In this document: positions 9,018 to 16,451 of the stretch, in pieces
Numbering within the stretch: the first letter of the stretch is position 1
Layout: every line of letters starts with the position of its first letter
NCBI RefSeq assembly: GCF_015550595.1
Contig: NZ_JADNBB010000024.1
Location: forward strand, 34,020-98,019
Length of the DNA stretch: 64,000 bases
Origin: Parabacteroides goldsteinii
Lineage (GTDB): Bacteria > Bacteroidota > Bacteroidia > Bacteroidales > Tannerellaceae
Reading direction: 5' to 3'
Translations under genes and position numbers: made by a program
The notes under the pieces: generated by a model
Told to the model about the DNA's origin: nothing
The model's database searches: none
The model's input: the letters and a program-made list of their open reading frames with translations, nothing else

Positions 9018-9800
9018 TTATCGGTTAATTTTCTCTATGCAAGCCGGGAGTTCGGTGATATTATCGAGTACGAAATGGGCACCGGCAGCCATCATCCGTT
9101 CACGGACTTCGTGTTTCAGCGCAGCCAGTTCATCGGGGGTACGACGGTTATATTCTTCTTCCGTAATTCCCATCTCATTACTTCCGGTGATGACACCGAT
9201 ACTCCATACCTTGGCATTGATACCTTCTTTGATATCGGCGATCGTATCCCCTACTTTAACGATGTTATCGACAGAAGGGATGGCAAGATCGATCATATTC
9301 TTATAGATCATATAAGGAGCAGGACGGCCGGCAGGAAGATTGTCGGGAGTGACCAGATTGTCTACCACATAGCCTTTGGCTGCGGCACCGGGACGTACAA
9401 CGTCCATCATCGCTTGCGTATAACCGGTAGTCGAACCGATCTTTATACCGTTTTCACGCAATTCTTTTATCGTATCCAATACGCCCGGTATCGGAGTCGT
9501 GAAGTTCGTCAGCGAAGCAAACAGGTGCTTTTCGAAGCTCTGGTACATCTCATTCACATCATCCATATTCCAGTCGCGGCCATAACGCCCACGGAATTTG
9601 TCGTTCACCTCCGGCATATTCAAAATAGCTTTGATGTGATCGATCTTAAGAAGTCCCATCGGCTCACGTGCCTGACGATAGGTAATATCTATTCCTTTTT
9701 CTTCGGAAAACACCTTCAGGAAAGCATTCAACGGGGCGAAACATCCAAAATCGACAGCCGTTCCGGCCCAGTCCATAATAACACACGAAATCTTCTTCAT
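9018..9800 (-). CDS. phnX: Phosphonoacetaldehyde hydrolase (phosphonatase)
   Basis: HAD-superfamily enzyme that splits phosphonoacetaldehyde into acetaldehyde and phosphate. The nucleophile is Asp10 in MDWAGTAVDFGC, a signature specific to phosphonatase, and the Schiff-base lysine is Lys52 in PMGLLKIDH. The C-terminal metal motif KVGDTIADIKEG is present. The 260-residue length is normal. It lies between the DUF5690 transporter gene (45 bases upstream) and phnW, completing the two-step AEP route to free phosphate. Confidence 0.94.
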   Translation of the reverse strand: MKKISCVIMDWAGTAVDFGCFAPLNAFLKVFSEEKGIDITYRQAREPMGLLKIDHIKAILNMPEVNDKFRGRYGRDWNMDDVNEMYQSFEKHLFASLTNFTTPIPGVLDTIKELRENGIKIGSTTGYTQAMMDVVRPGAAAKGYVVDNLVTPDNLPAGRPAPYMIYKNMIDLAIPSVDNIVKVGDTIADIKEGINAKVWSIGVITGSNEMGITEEEYNRRTPDELAALKHEVRERMMAAGAHFVLDNITELPACIEKINR

Positions 9801-9845
9801 AACTACTTATATATTTACATTATTATATTACTACTAGTCTATCTG

Positions 9846-11192
9846 TCAGGCAACAGTGATAGCATTCTGCGGAGTGGCTTCGAGCGTCTCTTCCCGGGCG
9901 GCTGTCACACCTGTTTCCTTCCGGAAACGCTGGTGCAAATATACAAAGGAACAGATAAATGTGACACAGCAAAAGATTCCTACATAACCCGCCAACCGGT
10001 TATAAAATACAGCCCAGTCGACATCCGGGTTACAGAATTCTTTCAGGACAAGCACCAATACCGTTCCGGTATATCCAAGGAAATCTGTTGTCACGATAAA
10101 GAAACCGACATTGCCACGAATCCTGAAGCAAGCGATGAACCGATCGAAAAAGATAGTCTGGAAAGTCAGGTAGGCAATATACAGGCATAAACTCTGAACA
10201 AACAACCACACGACGGGCGAAAGCTGCAACTGCTGCTGTCCAAAAGAGACGACCGCCATCACGATCATTCCCGTTATGATCAAACCAAACAATACCGAGA
10301 GAGCCTTCAGGTTATCTTTCACCAATACCATCAGACCGAATATTCCGAGGATAATCAAGGTAACCACACTGTCAATCTGGGCGAAAAGCCAGGGAGAATA
10401 GGCTGAGACATCGATGATATTCACCAGAAAGTCTTCCTTTATATCCCGCAAAACTACAATCGCGATATTAGCCACAAAAAGCATACTCAGGAATGGCATA
10501 AAACTTTTGAACAGTTCCCAGCGCTGTTTGCCGTTGAGGGTTTCACGCTCAGACTTCATCGCTATATCTTCTTTGTTCGGTTCCGGTAACTTGTTCAATG
10601 CCCAGCCGAGCAACAACAGAAGAGGAAGTGCCACCGTACCGATCAGCGCCGGCATCCAGAATTCACTCACCTGAAAATGGTTCATGACATACAATCCGAC
10701 AGACTTGGCCGTACCCGAACTGATAACCATGCTGACTCCCAGCAGGCTTGCCAGGATATCCGTCACCCGCCGTCCTTCAATAAAACTGAATATCACTCCC
10801 CACATACAACCTAGCGACAAACCGTTGAGGAACATCGCCGCTACATTAAACGGAGTAGAAAGTAAGCCGAACAAGATCAGAGAGGCCTCTGCCAGTAAAA
10901 CAGAAGTCAGGATAAACTTGAAACGCTCTTCCGGTTTCAACTCGGAGATCAGCTTGATGCCGATAAACTTGGAGATCACATAACCCAGGATCTGGGAGAT
11001 CGTCACCACTACCTTATAATCCATATCGAAAAACTCCGCGTTCTCAAAAGAAGCCGCAGTAAAAGGTTTGCGAAGGGCATAAACCAGTGAATAGGATAAT
11101 AAAGCGGCTCCTCCGGCCCAAAGAATGAACAGGAAATCGGAAAGACGCTTCCGGGTAGTTTCGTTTATCTGCAAAAAGTTGTTCATATTCAT
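9846..11192 (-). CDS. DUF5690-type MFS transporter, probable phosphonate importer
   Basis: A 448-residue membrane protein with about 12 hydrophobic segments and an MFS-like layout. It matches the Bacteroidetes DUF5690 family by features such as SYSLVYALRKPFTAASF and GCMWGVIFSFIEGRR. It is first in an operon with phnX and phnW, which leads me to infer that it brings 2-aminoethylphosphonate or a related phosphonate into the cytoplasm; no ABC phosphonate transporter is present nearby. The family has no established substrate. Start ATG 11192; an alternative Met is two codons later. Confidence 0.82.
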   Translation of the reverse strand: MNMNNFLQINETTRKRLSDFLFILWAGGAALLSYSLVYALRKPFTAASFENAEFFDMDYKVVVTISQILGYVISKFIGIKLISELKPEERFKFILTSVLLAEASLILFGLLSTPFNVAAMFLNGLSLGCMWGVIFSFIEGRRVTDILASLLGVSMVISSGTAKSVGLYVMNHFQVSEFWMPALIGTVALPLLLLLGWALNKLPEPNKEDIAMKSERETLNGKQRWELFKSFMPFLSMLFVANIAIVVLRDIKEDFLVNIIDVSAYSPWLFAQIDSVVTLIILGIFGLMVLVKDNLKALSVLFGLIITGMIVMAVVSFGQQQLQLSPVVWLFVQSLCLYIAYLTFQTIFFDRFIACFRIRGNVGFFIVTTDFLGYTGTVLVLVLKEFCNPDVDWAVFYNRLAGYVGIFCCVTFICSFVYLHQRFRKETGVTAAREETLEATPQNAITVA

Positions 11193-11214
11193 GCTGTCAT
11201 TTTGTTTTCGGCAG

Positions 11215-11222
11215 CAAAAGTA
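11215..11222 (-). promoter_or_regulatory. Bacteroidetes -7 element for the phosphonate operon
   Basis: On the minus strand this reads TACTTTTG (TAnnTTTG), 22 bases before the ATG at 11192. It would drive transporter, phnX and phnW. The spacer to the divergent HTH gene is 193 bases and could hold shared operators. Confidence 0.55.
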
Positions 11223-11385
11223 TCCCTCCCATATTACAGGAGTATTACTGAATACATGAATCTATATTATTAATATATAACGGGATATCAATAAATTATA
11301 AAGAAATATTTATGTAACATTCATGTAACGGGAACGCAACACACAAGACGTTATTTTGCAGAAAATAACAGATGACAGTATAAAT

Positions 11386-12264
11386 ATGAACGACTTTTCC
11401 GAACTCTATAAACGGATTGAATATCTAAGGAACAGCGGCGTAAAAATGAAAGAAATAGCCGATTGGGTCGGCATGGCCCCCAGCGTACTTTCGTCACTTT
11501 ACACAACCGTCTTACCTGCCTATTTCGATGCGGCTAAGACAATGCCGCAAAACGAAGCGCTCGACCAGGCACTATCACTAGTCAATAATGTATCTAAAAG
11601 ACGTTTGCTTACCGGACTGGAAGAAACCTTGGCCCGTCTGGACGAGTTGGAACCGAACCAGCAACAGACACAAAAGGGAAATTCCTTTATCGAATCGTTG
11701 AATGAAGAACTATCGCTTTCCGCACGGAGGTTATCCAATATATGCGGACTGTACAACAGTTACAGCCTGTCTTCTTCTTCCGATTGTTTAAAATGCGAAC
11801 CGTTCATCATCGCACTATCCGAAGATAAAGAGTATATCCGTATAGGCCGGCTCAATGCATACGGGGAAGTACAATGGGGAATCGGTGTAAATGGCGATCC
11901 CCAGAACTTTTACTGCCTGTTCAGCGAAAGCCCCGTTCCGCCGTTGATTCTGGTCACCGTCTACCTGCAAATCCCTATGTTCAGGAATCCCGGGCAATTA
12001 CGAGGATTATACCTCGGACTGGATTATAACCGGAATCCGGTAGCCCGCCGCATCGTCCTGATAAAGGAATCGGAAAGCACATCCACCGAAGATTTCCTGA
12101 CGATGAAAGGCTGTCTGATCGCAAAAGAGGATTTCACGCCCGAACAACAGGCCTATTACGACTACACATGCCAGACAGGTGATTACATAAAAATGTGTAC
12201 CGTCCCTTCCCTCCGCATGGATGAAAGCGACCTGATAAAAGAAAAAAAGATGCTGGCACTCTAA
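11386..12264 (+). CDS. Putative HTH regulator divergent from the phosphonate operon
   Basis: A 292-residue protein with no signal peptide or membrane segment. The N-terminus looks like a helix-turn-helix (MKEIADWVGMAPSVLSSLYTTVLP, about residues 20-43), followed by a helical linker rich in Gln and Glu and a C-terminal region with two YIRIGRLNAYGEV- and YLGLDYNRNPVARRIVL-like strands that could form a sensor domain. I do not recognise the family. Its divergent position suggests it controls the phosphonate genes, but this is inference from position only. ATG at 11386 was chosen over an in-frame TTG at 11356. Confidence 0.65.
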   Translation: MNDFSELYKRIEYLRNSGVKMKEIADWVGMAPSVLSSLYTTVLPAYFDAAKTMPQNEALDQALSLVNNVSKRRLLTGLEETLARLDELEPNQQQTQKGNSFIESLNEELSLSARRLSNICGLYNSYSLSSSSDCLKCEPFIIALSEDKEYIRIGRLNAYGEVQWGIGVNGDPQNFYCLFSESPVPPLILVTVYLQIPMFRNPGQLRGLYLGLDYNRNPVARRIVLIKESESTSTEDFLTMKGCLIAKEDFTPEQQAYYDYTCQTGDYIKMCTVPSLRMDESDLIKEKKMLAL

Positions 12265-12277
12265 CCGGCATCTTCTT

Positions 12278-12365
12278 CTCCAAAATCAGTTTCACCTAGG
12301 AGAAACTTTCGTTTCATGCTTGAGAAACTTTTGTTCCTTCTAGGGGAAACTTTTATTTCGCCTAA
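12278..12365. repeat. Four degenerate 22-base tandem units between convergent genes
   Basis: Units begin at 12278, 12300, 12322 and 12344, each exactly 22 bases. The shared core is GAAACTTT followed by a T-rich GTTTC-like tail (GAGAAACTTTCGTTTC, GAGAAACTTTTGTTCC, GGGAAACTTTTATTTC); the first unit keeps only the GTTTCACCTAG end. The array fills the gap between the HTH gene and the stop codon of the phosphate transporter gene. The same 22-base spacing recurs at 33421-33486 and 43178-43419. Confidence 0.75.
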
Positions 12366-14627
12366 TTATTCTTTCTGGAACTTGCGACTCACCTTAATCA
12401 GGTTAGCAGTAAACGAAACCACATTCTGCGCTTCCTGCACCATATTCAAATAGACCATACTGACCTTCGTGCTGCCACTTTGCCCCTGGATACGTTTCAA
12501 TTCACCTTTCTTCAAGGCTGTAAGCTGGGCAGTCAGTGCCACAGATTCGGCCACCACATCGTCCAGGCGATGATAATCGTTCTTTTCGATCATAGAAGCA
12601 CAACGGTTGAGGTAAGCCACGATACTTGTCGTCATCTTGCCGAAATCTTCTTTCTGCACATCACTCAACGGACTGAAATTGTTGTCGACATGCTCCTTGC
12701 TCGGTTCTGTCAGACGGCGGATACTGAATATAATCTCGCTGGCGAAATCGTTACCCTGATAATAATACAATCCCTTTTCTACCGCAATATCATGTTCCAA
12801 GTGAGTAACACCCAATGTTCCGACACGTTTTACCTGCTTCAGATGGATCTTCTTCTCCTCTACTTCATTCAGTACTTTGCGCAATTCACGAAGGTTTTCA
12901 TCCATAAAACCGTGTACCGACCTGTTCAAGGCATCGGAGGCAAACTCCAATACAGAACTCAACTCCTCACGACTGTGTTCGCGGAACAATGAGAGTGCTT
13001 CGTGGCTGTCGGTCGTATCGCGCAGTTTGGCCACAGTGGTGTTCACTTCTTCCTTCAAGGCCTCTTTTTTCATTTTCTTCTTATAAGCCACCTGACTACG
13101 AATTAACATATAGACTGCCAATCCAACCATAGCAGCCATAGCTGCTATGCCACCGAAATAAATAATCATAGCAACCAGAAAACAAATCGTGAAAGCAGCA
13201 CCAGCAGTAATAAACCATCCACCGATAACCGACAAGACACCAGTAATACGGTAAACTGCACTTTCACGTCCCCAGGCACGGTCGGCCAATGAACTACCCA
13301 TTGCCACCATGAATGCCACATACGTAGTGGAAAGTGGCAATTTCAATGAAGTACCAAGTGCAATCAACAGACCCGAAAGAACCACATTGACCGAAGCACG
13401 TACCAGGTCGAAACTTGCTCTATCTTCAAGTATAATCTCATCATTATTAAAACGACTGTCGATCCAATCCTTTACCCGAGGAGGAACTACACTCAGAATT
13501 GTACTGGATGCATTGTTGCAGGTACGTACCAACATACGTGCTACCGGAGAAGTTCCGAAATTCTCATTCCCATCCGACTGACGCGACAGGTCCAGTGAAG
13601 TTTTCACTACGCTATGAGCCTTCTTGGAAGTAGCTAATGCTATTACCATCACCAACCCGGACCCTACAAGGAAATACCAGGGTGTCTGCGCCGGAGATAA
13701 CAACGATCCCATCAGGAAAGTATCCGTCGTTGTTGTTCCACCCTGTGCCATCAAATCTATATAAGAGGAATAACCTACGAGTGGCACACCGATAAAGTTC
13801 ACGAGGTCGTTACCGGCAAAGGCCAAAGCCAGGGCAAACGTACCCATCAGGACAATTACTTTAAAGACATTCACCTTCAACCAGTGAAGTACCTGCATCA
13901 GGATCGTGAAAAAGATAAATGCACCCCATACCACTTTATCAGTATTACTATATATAAGCGTTTTCAGTTCGCCGTCCATAAAGGAACTTTCTTTCAACCC
14001 TTTTATCAACATAAAATAAATGATTGAAGTAGCCGCAAGACCACCGAACAATGCAATAAAGTATTTCGTATGTTTCTTATAATTAAAGGTAAAGATCAAA
14101 CGCGACATGTACTGCACCACCGATCCGAAGAAAAAGGCAATGGCCACCGAAAGGAATATAGCCAGGATCACGGTAAATGCTTTATCTGTATTCAACAAGT
14201 CTCCCAATTGTAAAGCTCCGTCGGAATGAGCTATCTTAACCAGTGCAATAGCGACTGTCCCTCCCAGTAATTCAAAGACCAATGATACCGTAGTGGATGT
14301 CGGCATCCCCAGTGAATTGAATATATCCAATAATACGACATCCGTTAGCATAACGGCCAGCAGGATACACATGATCTCGGAGAAAAAGAAATGTTGCGGT
14401 TGATAAATCCCATGTCGGGCAATATCCATCATACCGTTTGACAAGGAGGCGCCGACAAATATACCTATCGCGGCGATGACCATAATAACTTTGAAAGATG
14501 CGGCCTTTGAACCGATTGCAGAATTAAGAAAGTTTACTGCGTCATTACTGACTCCCACTGACAGGTCAAACACCGCCAGTACAAAGAGGAAAATTACGAG
14601 GAACAGATAGAATGTTTCCATAAACAA
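12366..14627 (-). CDS. Pit-type inorganic phosphate transporter with PhoU-like tail
   Basis: A 753-residue PHO4/Pit family permease that imports phosphate with cations. The two PHO4 signature repeats are visible as DLSVGVSNDAVNFLNSAIGS (about residues 22-41) and FAGNDLVNFIGVPLVGYSS in the second half, each with the conserved ND pair. Many membrane segments follow, then a long soluble C-terminal region (about residues 530-753) of helical hairpins resembling PhoU. Typical Pit proteins have about 500 residues; the fused tail is seen in Bacteroidetes. It is divergent from a phosphate-type porin. Met1 or Met3 may be the start. Confidence 0.9.
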   Translation of the reverse strand: MFMETFYLFLVIFLFVLAVFDLSVGVSNDAVNFLNSAIGSKAASFKVIMVIAAIGIFVGASLSNGMMDIARHGIYQPQHFFFSEIMCILLAVMLTDVVLLDIFNSLGMPTSTTVSLVFELLGGTVAIALVKIAHSDGALQLGDLLNTDKAFTVILAIFLSVAIAFFFGSVVQYMSRLIFTFNYKKHTKYFIALFGGLAATSIIYFMLIKGLKESSFMDGELKTLIYSNTDKVVWGAFIFFTILMQVLHWLKVNVFKVIVLMGTFALALAFAGNDLVNFIGVPLVGYSSYIDLMAQGGTTTTDTFLMGSLLSPAQTPWYFLVGSGLVMVIALATSKKAHSVVKTSLDLSRQSDGNENFGTSPVARMLVRTCNNASSTILSVVPPRVKDWIDSRFNNDEIILEDRASFDLVRASVNVVLSGLLIALGTSLKLPLSTTYVAFMVAMGSSLADRAWGRESAVYRITGVLSVIGGWFITAGAAFTICFLVAMIIYFGGIAAMAAMVGLAVYMLIRSQVAYKKKMKKEALKEEVNTTVAKLRDTTDSHEALSLFREHSREELSSVLEFASDALNRSVHGFMDENLRELRKVLNEVEEKKIHLKQVKRVGTLGVTHLEHDIAVEKGLYYYQGNDFASEIIFSIRRLTEPSKEHVDNNFSPLSDVQKEDFGKMTTSIVAYLNRCASMIEKNDYHRLDDVVAESVALTAQLTALKKGELKRIQGQSGSTKVSMVYLNMVQEAQNVVSFTANLIKVSRKFQKE

Positions 14628-14831
14628 TTGTTAGAGATTCGACAACAAAGGTCTGAAACAAATATTTCACATGTGTTACACGGATGTTACAAACATGTTA
14701 CAACTATTAAATCGCCCTTAATATTAAAACAAGCTTAGGAAAATAAAGTTATCGCACTAAGGGTTTTTCCTATTTCGCAACACACCGGTCCCCCGTGTTA
14801 CTTATTTCATAACTATAACCCAAACATTACA

Positions 14832-14862
14832 TTTCTGTATCGCTCAAAGAGCAATACAGAAA
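14832..14862. other. Imperfect 14-base stem-loop
   Basis: Arms TTTCTGTATCGCTC and GAGCAATACAGAAA pair with one mismatch around an AAA loop. It may be an operator or a structured leader of a divergent transcript. No T-run follows on the plus strand. Confidence 0.5.
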
Positions 14863-14936
14863 ATATGGAATGAAATTTGCCCGGTTATTAACAAAAATAT
14901 AACCGTTTATGAAACAAATCATACTACCAGATAATA

Positions 14937-14944
14937 TATATTTG
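14937..14944 (+). promoter_or_regulatory. -7 element for the candidate small RNA
   Basis: TATATTTG fits TAnnTTTG, and a TTTATG at about 14915 stands near the -33 position. The nearest downstream protein start is 270 bases away, while a terminator-like stem ends about 90 bases downstream. Confidence 0.45.
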
Positions 14945-14949
14945 TTTCT

Positions 14950-15037
14950 GAAAACTTATTGGGAAATAAGGGGGTCGGTTAAGTAAGAGAGGGAAATGCC
15001 CGGAGTCAAATCCGGACTTTCCCTTTCGTTGTTTTTA
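14950..15037 (+). ncRNA. Candidate small RNA next to phosphate-uptake genes
   Basis: The predicted transcript of about 88 bases starts after the -7 element at 14937-14944. It would form a short hairpin (CTTATT 14955-14960 with AATAAG 14965-14970), then a single-stranded purine-rich stretch, then a long GC-rich stem (AGGGAAA...CCGGA at 14990-15004 with TCCGG...TTTCCCT at 15011-15024) followed by a T-rich run to about 15037, as in intrinsic terminators. No RNA family is recognised. The ends are estimates. The neighbours (Pit permease, phosphate porin) suggest a role in phosphate response, but that is inference. Confidence 0.4.
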
Positions 15038-15172
15038 TATCCTCCATAAAGTGATCTTTTTTTCTTCCTGCCAGTAGGGGGATTTACAGATTTTCTGTCT
15101 TATTAATAGAGATGCAACTTAAATTTCTAACCAATATCTTTACAATATCACTTCGATTTTTCCATTTTTTTC

Positions 15173-15204
15173 GTTCCTTTACAGTGTTAACACTGTAAAG
15201 GAAC
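15173..15204. promoter_or_regulatory. 32-base perfect palindrome before the porin start codon
   Basis: The half-site GTTCCTTTACAGTGTT is followed without any spacer by its exact reverse complement. T-runs stand on both sides, and the porin ATG is only 10 bases downstream. It could be an operator for a dimeric repressor, or in RNA a hairpin that hides the ribosome-binding region. Confidence 0.7.
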
Positions 15205-15214
15205 ATTTTTTTTC

Positions 15215-16345
15215 ATGAAACACATTACAATTCTACTTTTGGCAATACTCTACACTTTTCCTCTTTTTGCTTCTCCCGACTCATCGCCAGTCGACTGGAA
15301 ACTGTCCGGCCGCTTATTCCTGGATGGAGGCGTTTATATTCACTCTCCCAAATCATTACATGCAGGAGCTCATATCTCTGATGTACGGTTAGCTGCGAAA
15401 GTACGTATCTATTCGAACTGGTATACAAAGATTGATATCGGTTTTGCCAACAATAAAGTAACGATGAAAGATGCTTTCATCGAATATGGAAAAGATGGCA
15501 ATTATTTCCGGGCCGGATACATGCTCGGTTATTATAGCATAGACCAGTCTACCAGTACAAACGACCTTGTTTTCAATACGGCATCAAATGTAGCCGAAAC
15601 ATTCTATCCGGATCGCCGGATCGGTTTGTCTTATACCCGTTCGCTTCCCTCCTATTACTTTTCGGCCGGTGCATTTTGCGGTGACGGGCTTAGCTTTTCC
15701 GAAACGACCAAACCGGGTTACAACTTTTCCGGACGTATCGTTTGGCGTCCGCTTAATTCTTCCGGACAATTATTCCATATTGGAACCGGTGCTTTATTCA
15801 GAGTCCCTGATAAAGACACCGAAGCAAAGACTCAACAAATCCGATTAAAGAGCAAAGGGGTTACTTATATTCCTTCTCCACGCACCTTAGATATGACCGT
15901 TGAAGATGCTGAAAACCAGATTCAATCTAACGTGGAATGCCTGTTCTTTCAGCATAAATGGCTGCTCCAGACGGAGTTCCTATATACCAATATCAACCGT
16001 AAAGATCATAAGCCATCCTACTCGGCTCATGGCGGCTATATTATGGGAGGCTTCCTGTTAAAAGGGACAAAGTATGCATATGATGCTCTCGATGCCATAC
16101 CGGTCATGCCGGAAGAGCCTCATTCTATTTTACTCGCCTGCCGGTATAATTACACCAACCTGAATGATTTAAGCAGTAATACGACAGGAGGAAGCCAACA
16201 CGACTTATCAATCGGTATCAATTACTATTTCAACAAATATATTTCCTCCCGTCTGAATTATGCACATCTTTGGATGGATAAATATTCGGCATTAGGCAAA
16301 TGTGGGATCAATATGATGCAACTGCGGCTACAGGTTCGGTTCTGA
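15215..16345 (+). CDS. OprO/OprP-like phosphate-selective porin
   Basis: A 376-residue outer-membrane beta-barrel protein with a signal peptide (about residues 1-20, ending FPLFAS). The barrel body alternates hydrophobic and polar residues and ends in the classic C-terminal aromatic, QLRLQVRF, recognised by the BAM machinery. The opening DWKLSGRLFLDGGVYI and TKIDIGFANNKVTMKDAFIEY resemble the phosphate porin O/P family, in which a strand-plug and FYDxx-type segment follow. The neighbouring Pit permease supports a role in phosphate or anion uptake across the outer membrane. Confidence 0.78.
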   Translation: MKHITILLLAILYTFPLFASPDSSPVDWKLSGRLFLDGGVYIHSPKSLHAGAHISDVRLAAKVRIYSNWYTKIDIGFANNKVTMKDAFIEYGKDGNYFRAGYMLGYYSIDQSTSTNDLVFNTASNVAETFYPDRRIGLSYTRSLPSYYFSAGAFCGDGLSFSETTKPGYNFSGRIVWRPLNSSGQLFHIGTGALFRVPDKDTEAKTQQIRLKSKGVTYIPSPRTLDMTVEDAENQIQSNVECLFFQHKWLLQTEFLYTNINRKDHKPSYSAHGGYIMGGFLLKGTKYAYDALDAIPVMPEEPHSILLACRYNYTNLNDLSSNTTGGSQHDLSIGINYYFNKYISSRLNYAHLWMDKYSALGKCGINMMQLRLQVRF

Positions 16346-16416
16346 TTGATGATTATTTATAAAACAGAAAAGTCATATCAGGTAAAAACAGATTTGTACC
16401 AAACATATAGGATTGG

Positions 16417-16445
16417 GATGGAAAAAGGTTTCACCTTTTTCCATC
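16417..16445. terminator. Bidirectional intrinsic terminator
   Basis: Perfect 13-base arms GATGGAAAAAGGT and ACCTTTTTCCATC around a TTC loop. It lies between the porin gene (plus) and the GH20 gene (minus), so it can end both transcripts. The stem itself carries A and T tracts on both strands. Confidence 0.75.
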
Positions 16446-16451
16446 TATTAT

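Larger units (their letters stand above)
14628..15214. other. 587-base regulatory spacer between phosphate permease and porin
   Basis: No protein gene is supported here. The spacer contains an imperfect hairpin (14832-14862), a Bacteroidetes -7 element (14937-14944), a candidate small RNA ending in a terminator-like stem (about 14950-15037), and a 32-base perfect palindrome (15173-15204) directly before the porin start. The rest is A+T-rich leader. Confidence 0.6.

Noticed and set aside
9075..10190. 371-codon plus-strand frame opposite phnX and the transporter gene.
   Set aside because: Its DNA is fully accounted for by phnX with intact catalytic motifs and by a clear membrane protein; the translation looks like an antisense shadow.
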